From: Caprella mutica
Taxonomy: Eukaryota > Arthropoda > Malacostraca > Amphipoda > Caprellidae
Assembly (NCBI GenBank): GCA_947561585.1
Contig: CANNZV010001471.1
Coordinates: 1 to 64,000, forward strand
Length of the DNA: 64,000 nucleotides
Reading direction: 5' to 3'
In this document: piece by piece, positions 56,083-64,000 of the stretch
Numbering within the stretch: position 1 is the stretch's first letter
Layout of the letters: the number at the start of each line of letters is the position of its first letter
The notes under the pieces: generated by a model
The model's database searches: none
What the model saw: only the letters and a program-made list of their open reading frames with translations
What the model was told of the DNA's origin: nothing
Made by a program: the position numbers and the translations under genes

Positions 56083-56573
56083 ACCCAATTGATAAATAGT
56101 ATTCATTATTTTCACCTGCAATCATTACTTCATTTCGCAGTTTTTAATGAATGAGAGTGTGTCTTCGGGTGAAGGATTTAATTTGAATAATATCTTTTTA
56201 AATAAGGTCTTAAAAACCTTATAAATATAGTTAATTAATATCATGTATTACTATCCACTCGATATGATTAGTAACAGTATGTGATTATTATCCCATTGAT
56301 GTATAAAAAAAGAGGAATTTGACCGATAGAACTTTGATTCGAAACAAAAAGTTTTATGATAGTTATACATAATACACGTGTTTCTCCTCTACAATATGTT
56401 TATTTAGTACACTTTCTCCTCTGAATTACTATTACAAGAGAGATCTGAGGTAGAATTCTGTGCAGAATATTGAGGTGGAATGAAGAATTATGTCCTGAGT
56501 TCAAATGTAGAGCATTAGTATTGCATTGAAATACAGCAAATAATGCTATTATTCTTAGTTAGAAAAATGCAGT
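56083..56573. other. Intergenic DNA
   Basis: AT-rich, no gene. Confidence 0.45.
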
Positions 56574-56913
56574 GTAGCATGTCTAGTGTAGTTTGGTGTA
56601 ACGTGTCTAGTGTAGTTTGGTGTAACGTGTCTAGTGTAGTTTGGTGTAACGTGTCTAGTGTAGTTTGGTGTAACGTGTCTAGTGTAGTTTGGTGTAACGT
56701 GTCTAGTGTAGTTTGGTGTAACGTGTCTAGTGTAGTTTGGTGTAACGTGTCTAGTGTAGTTTGGTGTAACGTGTCTAGTGTAGTTTGATGTAACGTGTCT
56801 AGTGTAGTTTGGTGTAACGTGTCTATTGTAGTTTGGTGTAACGTGTCTAGTGTAGTTTGATGTAACGTGTCTAGTGTAGTTTGGTGTAACGTGTCTAGTG
56901 TAGTTTGGTGTCA
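56574..56913. repeat. Minisatellite, 24-bp unit, about 14 copies
   Basis: Core GTGTAGTTTGGTGTAACGTG then TCTA; rare GATGTAAC and CTATTGTAG variants. The plus ORF 56543-56788 (VVWCNVSS octapeptide repeat) starts upstream of the array, but the 24-bp period alone keeps it open; not called. Confidence 0.97.
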
Positions 56914-57092
56914 GGTGTTTTCAATGTTTTATTTTGTTAATTATGTTATTATGTTCATAGCCAGCAAACCAAATCTCTTAAATAATTTCAATTCAACCGA
57001 TGGTTTGCCAATTTCTTGATAATTTCCAGTACAATATATGACATATGTGAAAAATACTAAATAGAAAGTTTTTCGTTGTAATTGATTGAAAT
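56914..57092. other. Intergenic DNA
   Basis: Nothing recognised. Confidence 0.35.
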
Positions 57093-57320
57093 AACTAGAT
57101 GACGGGTACTCGTAGAACGTATTTCTTCGCCGTCGCTTATAATTGATCTTCAACTTTTACCTGTTCGCTCCATATATCTAATAAACCGGTTCCTGGATAA
57201 TGAACAATCGTGTCACAAAATTCCAAGCAGTTTGGTTGGATACTTCTTGAGTTAAATGAATATCAAGATGATAAATAAATGCCGATAAAAATATAACCAT
57301 CCACAATCTGCGAAGGTAAT
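57093..57320 (+). repeat. Repeat G, complete but diverged copy (228 bp)
   Basis: ACTAGATGACGGGTACTCG, GAACGTATTTCTTCGCCG at the front and ATCTGCGAAGGTAAT at the end. The half-site block has decayed (TTGATCTTCAACTTTTACC). Confidence 0.7.
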
Positions 57321-58360
57321 TAGAAGAAGTAGCAGTCACTACTTCATGAAGTAGTAGTCATTGCTTCATGAAGTAGCAGTCACATGAAGTTCACACTTTA
57401 CATTCTGGTCCGTATATGGCATGGGCGCGTGATGCCATTAGTTTATCAAATACGAATGTACGGACACATCGCAAAATTAGAGAGAGACTGCTTGCCATTA
57501 ACCAAAGCACAAAGGCATATAGTCACTATAGTAATATAGTCACTATACTTAGTGAATATCTGCTATATATATATTTAAAATATTTACCTTTTACATATTT
57601 AGTAAATATTTACTTTTTTAGTAAACTTTAAGTAAATCTTTGAAATATTCAGTATATTTAGTATTTAATCAGTATAGTGCTAATGCAGTGTTTAATGTAA
57701 TGTATTTTTGTACTGTCTGTGAAATTTTTTACATTATGAAATGCTTTTTCGACAGTTTAGTAATTTCTCATTTGCAGAATTTAACTTTGCTAATTGTAAT
57801 GTTTGTAGATATTTCAAAATTGGTCTGAGTACACGATGACAAATTTGTAAGATTTGAAAATTATAGGAAATTGGAAAACTTTAATTTGTTAAATTAAAAT
57901 AAATAATGATGTGACTCTTTGCAACAAATTTCAATATAAATTGTGAAATTTTAGTCAATAAATTTTGAAAAATTTAATGTAAAGATATGGCATTCGGAAC
58001 TGCCTCCTTTTTAATTTACTTCCATTACACATACAGAAAATACTATGATTATCTCAGTGTCGTCTGTGTTATTTTCACATTAATTTGATGATCCTCTTTA
58101 ATACAGTATCTCTAATTACCATTTAATTAGGCTTTCTGAAATAACTCATCTCATTTTTAATTTGGCTACCTATTTTTTTTATAGTATACCTAGTACATAA
58201 ACCCTTTCGATATTTACAGTTGTTTTTAATGCTAAGCCAGTATTCTGGTTAGTTAGGTTTTACAAGTAATAGGGCTTATAAATGGTTCTCTTGTATTATA
58301 TATGAATAATGGTACTCATTAATTAACACAGTTCTGTATTAAACAAAACTTACGATAGCT
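57321..58360. other. Intergenic DNA, about 1.04 kb
   Basis: A CTACTTCATGAAGTAG palindrome with neighbouring copies (GCTTCATGAAGTAGCAG) lies at 57336-57385. ORFs of 62-71 codons (57416-57631, 57640-57828) are AT-driven and motif-free. Confidence 0.45.
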
Positions 58361-58368
58361 GATCACTA
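58361..58368. repeat. Left target-site duplication of the foldback-like element
   Basis: GATCACTA, identical to 60733-60740. Confidence 0.65.
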
Positions 58369-60732
58369 CGGTATACTAGAACAGAATGCCTACGGACAAA
58401 ATGCCTAACGGACAAAATGCCTAACGGACAACATGCCTAAGGACAAAATGACTAACTTACAAAACGCCTAATGGTCAAAACGGAAAACGAACTATTCCCC
58501 ACCGAACTATTCCCCGCCGGACTTTTCCACGCCGGTCATTTCCCCGCCGGACTTATCCCCGCCTAATTTTCTTTTAAATTTTAAACTCTGGAAGACAATT
58601 TATTATTTAGATTTTTTAATTAGTTTTTTGAAAAAAAAAAAACGTTTTGACCAATAAATCTATTGTTGTTAAATTGTGAATCTAAGTCTGCCGTCGCAAC
58701 TAACGAATTTTTTTCAATATTGTTGCATAAAAATTTGTCACTAACCAACTCTTTGAACCGAACCCGTTTTGTAATTACTCTTTTGATTATCAGTTTTCAT
58801 TGGAGATTTATAGAGAAAATGTACAACTTTATATCCATATCTTCCTCAAATCTGACTACTTGAAAAGTCTTGATTTAAGGATTTCTACACTCTAACTTAT
58901 AAATTTTTATAATAATGGGTAATCCATTGTAAGTTCATTAATATAAAATATTAAACATGCATAATAGAAAGAAAAAACACTATAAAAATAGGCCAATATT
59001 AAGTGTAATAAAAATATATAGCAGGGTTATAAATTCTGTAATATATTAATTGTCAAATTAATAAATTACAATTAAACTTATTAGTGTGGTGGAAACGTAT
59101 ATATTTGAACGAGAAGTAAATAGATCATCATTTGTTATGATAGCTGACAAAGAAAATAATATATTCACGAAATGTATAACTATTGAGCTGGAATAAACTA
59201 AATTAATCGTAGCTGCATAGAAAATATTGCAACATTTGGCAACCCTTAGAATTGCCATAATGTTTGAACTTTGTAGCACATTTTTATTGTATGCAAATAT
59301 ACGAAGGTAGAGTCTTGAAATAAAAAGGACCAATATCGTCACGTACGTTATTGTGTAAGTCTGTTAATAAAATGTGTCTTCTATTGATATATGGTTTGTT
59401 TTTATGAAAATTATAATTTAATAGCCCAAAATACTATTATTTTATTCGGCTGGGAAAAGTCCGGCGGGGAATAGTCCAGGCGGGAAAAAGTCTGGCGGGA
59501 ATAGTCCTGGCGGGGAGGGAAAAGTCCGGCGGGGAATAGTCCTGGTGGGAAAAGTCCGGCTGGGAATGGTCCGACGGGGAAAAGTCCTAGTGCCGGTCAA
59601 AACCCCTAACGGACATAATGCTTAACAGACAAAATGTCTAACGGATAAAGTGCCTAACAAACATAGTATATGAATATAGAAAAATAAAATAGTAAAATAA
59701 TGATGTAAAAGAATGTTGAAGAGAGAATACAAGAATAAACTCAATATTTAAATAAAAGGACTGAACTGAAAATATTTTGCAATTATGTCTGCAATGAATT
59801 GACTATTGGTAAATAATGAATATTATACATTTTAATAATTATAATAAACCTATGAAATTTATGTAAAAGCTATGTGAATAAAAAATACTGCGTCTCAGTT
59901 ACAATTTATAGATATAGTAAATTATTTATAAAAAATATATAGTATATTTTTCCAACGTACCTTTGATTAAATAATACAAATATCGACGATGTTTCTTATA
60001 ACTATGGGTAGTTGATTGCTTGTCAGTACTAACTTATGTAAACATTGAAATTACATAATTACTTGCTTTTCGAATTTCAGAAACCACTATAAACATCATG
60101 CGCTATAGATTGAAAACGATTATAACTAATAAAATATACAGTATTTCAAAAAAATTACAATAGAAGATGATTATACCTATCTAATTAAATAAACACTATT
60201 TCATAGATATATAATAAAACAAATCAATGTAGAAGATGATTATAGATATCTAATGAAGAAGTTAAAATAGAGGAAGATGATTATATTCGATTGATTTGTT
60301 AAATAGAATAAAGACCTTAGCAATAAATCACCAAACAGCTAATAAGACAGTGTTTACACTAACTACGTTGAGTTACCAATGTCCAAGTCAAATTTGGCAA
60401 TGATTTAATAATCTCTCACTGAGACAAAGCTCTTCGTATCCACTTAATTGGTCTCACTTATTAAAAATTATGAATATTTTTAGAATAGTCTCTTACTGGG
60501 AATAATTTTACAGAGCATGTTCGGTATTTTGTTCGTTTGCCATTTTGTCCGTTAGGCATTTTGTCTGTTAGTCATTTTGTCCGTTAGGCATTTTGTCTGT
60601 TAGTCATTTTGTCCGTTTGCCATTTTGTCCGTTAGGGATTTTGTCCGTTAGGCGTTTTGACCGTTAGGCGTTTTTTCCGTTAGGTATTTTGTCCTTTAGG
60701 CATTTTGTCCGAAGGCATTCTGTCCACCCACG
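58369..60732. mobile_element. Foldback-like composite element, 2364 bp
   Basis: The left end reads ACAGAATGCCTACGGACAAA and goes on with 16-bp repeats (GACAAAATGCCTAACG) to about 58480. The right end (60530-60727) holds the inverse, CATTTTGTCCGTTAGG repeated about a dozen times, closing AAGGCATTCTGTCC. A second, inner inverted pair uses 14-15-bp GC-rich words: CCCGCCGGACTTTTCC at 58497-58563 against GGAAAAGTCCGGCGGGG at 59452-59585. A third, plus-oriented stretch of the 16-bp type lies at 59595-59665. The remaining interior is AT-rich and non-coding (short ORFs at 58663-58863 and 59058-59342 have no motif). An 8-bp direct repeat GATCACTA flanks the whole. Inverted ends made of short tandem repeats are the hallmark of foldback elements; the superfamily is open. 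Confidence 0.75.
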
Positions 60733-60740
60733 GATCACTA
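60733..60740. repeat. Right target-site duplication of the foldback-like element
   Basis: GATCACTA, identical to 58361-58368. Confidence 0.65.
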
Positions 60741-60748
60741 TAGGGTTG

Positions 60749-60900
60749 TGACAATATGCTTTATAAATCTTAGATCTTAAGAATATCGAAAACGAAATGA
60801 AATGGTATCGAATACTATATACTGCTGGTGTAGAACCATTCAATACTCTTTAATTCTCTCCGTCTATAATATTCTCTATGATTTATAAAGCATATTGTCA
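60749..60900. mobile_element. Short inverted-repeat element (152 bp)
   Basis: Perfect 21-bp arms, 60749-60769 (TGACAATATGCTTTATAAAT...) and 60880-60900, around a 110-bp non-coding loop. TATAGGGTTGTGACAATATG before it and CTAGGGTTTTGACAATATGC after it (60901) show that one arm plus flank is also directly repeated. Confidence 0.8.
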
Positions 60901-61024
60901 CTAGGGTTTTGACAATATGCTTATAATTTTTAAACATTACTTGCAGCTTTGGAGGATAGTACTAGGATTATGCTCTTCAGCTACTAGATCTTAGATTGTG
61001 TTACGTAGACTCGTATAAGGCTTT

Positions 61025-61679
61025 ATTACCTTCGCAGAATGCGGGAAGGTCATATTTTCATCGGCATTTATTTATATATTTATTACTTTTGCAGGATAGG
61101 GGAAAGTCATATTTTCATCTGACTTTATTTATTTATCATCTTGTTATTCGATAAACTGAAAGTGTGCTCAACCAAATTGTTTGAAATTTGGTGAAACGAT
61201 TTGTCCATGTCCATTGACCTGCTGGTAGAATTTTGGGAGCGACCTGGTTAAAGGTCAAGGTCACGTTCATTTATAACTCAAAAAGTATTGAACCATATTG
61301 CATGAAACTTGGTGGGACGATTGAACAATGAACAAGAACCCTTTTGTTAGATTTCGGGAGCGATCGTGTCAAAGGTCAAAGATCAAGGTCAAGGTCATTT
61401 GCAACTCAATAACTCAAATAGTATTCAACTAAATTGTCTGAAATTTGATGGTACAATTGGTCAATGTCCAGGAACCAGCAGGTAGAATTTTGAGGGCTAT
61501 CCGGTCAAAGGTCAAGGTCATTTATAACTCAATAACTCAAAAAGTATTGAACCATATTGCATGAAACTTGGTGGGTCGATTGGAATTATTATCCAGTTAG
61601 CAGTTTATCGCATTTTGTGAGAGAATGGTTCAAAGCGGTGACGAAGGTATGCGCTCTACTGAGTGCACATAATCTAGTT
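61025..61679 (-). repeat. Composite repeat G with several half-site modules (655 bp)
   Basis: On plus it begins ATTACCTTCGCAGAATGCGG, whose end segment is duplicated at about 61083-61140, and finishes GACGAAGGTATGCGCTCTAC then TGAGTGCACATAATCTAGTT. Half-site clusters: TTAAAGGTCAAGGTCACG (61250), GTCAAAGGTCAAAGATCAAG then GTCAAGGTCA (61370) and GGTCAAAGGTCAAGGTCATT (61503). In element orientation it is the counterpart of 31138-31645. Confidence 0.75.
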
Positions 61680-62946
61680 TACTATTGTAGTGGTATCTCA
61701 GTATAACTCAGGTTGCACTATTGGACATATGTTGTAATGGGTTAGTTACAGAGATTCTATTTAATTTAATTCTATGGAGGTACATTGAGATCTCACGTAT
61801 GAAAGGCGGTGAATAAAAGGATTCGAAAGTTGCTGTTTATTTCTATTATATATAATGACTAATAAAGAATAACTATTATGTGTTAGTGAAAGTGGAGGAC
61901 AAGGTATGGGAATACTAAGGGTTTCCTTTATAGGTATATAGGGCCAGGGGAACAGCTGTAATATAAATATACACAAATGAAATAAACTGCAATAAAGAAA
62001 ACATGTGAAATGATTTATCACTAAACTATAAATAATCAATAATCATGTCAATAAACTATAATCAATTAATTCTAATCATGTTAATAAACTATAATCAATT
62101 AATTCATTATCGTAATAAATAAACACTTACGTGGTTTAACATCATCACTCCTTCTAAATTATATCAGACTGACAGGTAGAGCTATGCACTATCTTTACAC
62201 TCTAATTACCTTAGTTAGTCACCTGTACTGTAGTAATGAACAAGTTTCCGTTCATTCCATTAGCCTCGTAAAGTTTCGACCTATATAGATGTTTACTATA
62301 AGAAGAAAGTGTAACAGTCCTGATAGATTTGGACTCTTCATTTTCCTCTTCCATTCATGAGTGCAGTCATCGGTGCTTGTGTCCCTTTTCGTCACATTCA
62401 CGGAGTAGCTTTTCTTCATCCATTACCTTTGTCACCGATAGGAGGTAGGTGACTTTGTTCATGCATCCACTTTCCTTTCTGTCTACTTTTTCAAGTCCCC
62501 AAAACAGACGTTAAACCCAGTTACTTAGTAGCTGTTTAATCCGTATTTTTATTAATTATTTCGTACTTCCTTTGCACTTAATTACTTAATTACTTCCTTA
62601 ACAACATAATATGTTTAGTGTATACGAATAATCGTTATTTTCATTTCATGTGCCTCAACCTTTTAGTCATTATTATTTTTCTTTCAGCCAGTTTTCTTTC
62701 AATTTGGTAAATTTTCCATCTATAGTACATAACTTTTTTCCAAGAATTAGTTGTGTTTATTTTTCTTTGTGTAGGTTTGATTTTCAGTCATAAGATATAG
62801 TATTTATTGAGCTAGACGCTTTTCCGGGTCTTTTTTTACTAGTTAGTTGTGAGATTTTAAAATTGCAATGGAGAAGTGGTTGCTGACTATTTTCCAAAAT
62901 GCAAGGGGAAATTTTCTAATAAATGAAAAAATATATAAATATGTAC
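61680..62946. other. Mostly unique DNA, about 1.27 kb
   Basis: CTATAATCAATTAATTC occurs twice near 62050-62105. At 62150-62510 the sequence is more complex (GACTGACAGGTAGAGC, CATTCACGGAGTAGC, CACCGATAGGAGGTAGGTG). A 92-codon minus ORF (61761-62039) shows no domain. No gene called. Confidence 0.4.
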
Positions 62947-63016
62947 GAAGACTATATATACGAAGAGCACATATGAAGACTATATATGAAGGACATACAC
63001 GAAGACTATATATGCG
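62947..63016. repeat. Short degenerate tandem repeat, about 17 bp, 4 copies
   Basis: ACGAAGACTATATATACGA, ATGAAGACTATATATGAAGG and ACGAAGACTATATATGCGA. Confidence 0.8.
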
Positions 63017-63465
63017 ATCCGATATAAAATTTATTGCGTTTCTTGTTCTCGAGGGAATAAGATTGTGATGATGTTTACGCAATACCACCAGAGTCAGATA
63101 TGTAGAAAGTACTGCTGTATGTGAATATACATATGTACATGATTTGTACTGTTGTATTTATATGCACTCCTATACATAAAGAAGTACTTTGTACAGTTGT
63201 GTGTACAAACAAATGTATATGTACATACAACTCTACACATTATTTCTGTATGTGTTCTTATCAACAAAAATCTTAAATATTTATCTTCATAATTCATTGT
63301 ATTTGTTTCATATTTTCCTCTAATGTCTTCGAAAATGAAATTTTATTTTAATAATAATTATATATGAACATTTTGATGTTGAGTAGTTGTATATAGTCAT
63401 CGGTATTTTTTTCGTTATTATCTATATTTATTAGTACAGATGATTTTATTTTCATGATAATAATA
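63017..63465. other. Intergenic DNA
   Basis: AT-rich with GTACATATG-type words at 63110-63240; no gene. Confidence 0.45.
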
Positions 63466-63659
63466 GGGCAATTATTGATTATCAGGCGGTTTCACATTTC
63501 CGAACAGATGTTTGTTTACTTTTTATAATTGGTATCTATGATACCCAACGATATCATGGATACCATTTATAATTGAAATAACGAGTTAAATAATAATCAA
63601 TATATCATTTTTTTTCATGATCGAGAATGTGGAACAGTTCGATAACTAAAGACTTACAG
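63466..63659. mobile_element. MITE, GGGTAAGTT family with GGTATCC palindrome (194 bp)
   Basis: GGGCAATTATTGATTATCAG and GCGGTTTCACATTTCCGAAC face GAGAATGTGGAACAGTTCG and ATAACTAAAGACTTACAG. The central palindrome has several unpaired changes here (TATCTATGATACCCAACG), so this copy is older. Confidence 0.75.
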
Positions 63660-64000
63660 TATGTAACATTTTTAATGATACTATTTTGCCTTTTAAATAC
63701 TATGAGTTTTAAAAGAGAACAAACCGTGGCAATGGAAGCAGCGATAATTTGAGTGGCTCTCAGACAACTTATCATATGTTGACACTTGTCAGCAAATGCA
63801 AATGCCTTCTAATTAAATTTACCTCCAGCGGCCATTTGCATTTTTATTAGAACTCTACGGAGACTACCTACCTTGCATCGCGTTCTGACTGAGCACTTCC
63901 ACCTGAAATGTTCTTAAGCCTTACCATCGGGGAATTAACGGTACTTTGCAGGAGGAAAAGTATCTACTGTGAGGAAGTCTCAGTCATTCGCTACAAGTTA
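63660..64000. other. Complex unique DNA at the right edge
   Basis: Less AT-biased from 63715. It contains TTGACACTTGTCAG, ATGCAAATGCC and GGCCATTTGCATT, i.e. TGACA/TGTCA and two inverted octamer-like words. No ORF over 60 codons. It might be a regulatory or conserved non-coding segment; the window ends within it. Confidence 0.35.

Noticed and set aside
56543..56788. 81-codon cysteine/tryptophan repeat ORF
   Set aside because: It is the reading of a 24-bp minisatellite; no conserved cysteine framework outside the repeat.

Overview
This window looks like non-coding, AT-rich (by eye about 70 %) nuclear DNA of an invertebrate animal. The evidence is indirect: no operons, ribosome binding sites or long ORFs; many palindromic MITE-like elements; an arthropod-type DDE transposase relic; a LINE-type reverse transcriptase relic; and very abundant minisatellites. 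I cannot name the species. No complete protein-coding gene, tRNA or rRNA can be supported. Almost all longer ORFs lie inside tandem arrays whose unit length is a multiple of 3, so they are open by chance.

Layout. 0-11 kb: short inverted-repeat elements (one family has TIRs that begin GGGTAAGTT and carry a block like CAGTTCCACATCTTCGG), two large minisatellites (31-bp and 30-bp units), and a 330-bp TIR element. 11-20.7 kb: minisatellites with 20, 22+28, 10, 47 and 43-bp units, a 632-bp TIR element, and a degraded reverse transcriptase in a GC-richer patch. 20.7-28 kb: arrays of 29, 34 and 21 bp, plus a 72-bp palindrome. 28-36.5 kb: two 12-bp arrays, a composite repeat rich in AGGTCA-type half-sites, a dead 948-bp transposon, and an 18-bp array. 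38.3-41.6 kb: a 23-bp array followed by a 22-bp array whose unit carries a CTCF-like motif about 50 times. 42-53 kb: dispersed repeats and smaller arrays, with relatively unique DNA between 45 and 49 kb. 54-57 kb: arrays of 22, 26 and 24 bp. 58.4-60.7 kb: a foldback-like composite element whose inverted ends are built of short tandem repeats, flanked by an 8-bp direct repeat. 61-64 kb: another half-site-rich composite repeat, then mostly unique sequence.

Roughly a quarter of the window (about 17 kb by adding the arrays) is tandem repeat. Two themes recur. Internal cores are shared between elements with unrelated ends. Arrays also sit inside, or beside, inverted-repeat elements; the clearest pair is a compact 60-bp hairpin at 19.5 kb and a related element at 49.5 kb that appears to have the same arms pushed apart by a 42/46-bp array. 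The most interesting functional hypothesis is the CTCF-like array at 40.5-41.6 kb. All functional statements are inference from motif shape; no search was run.
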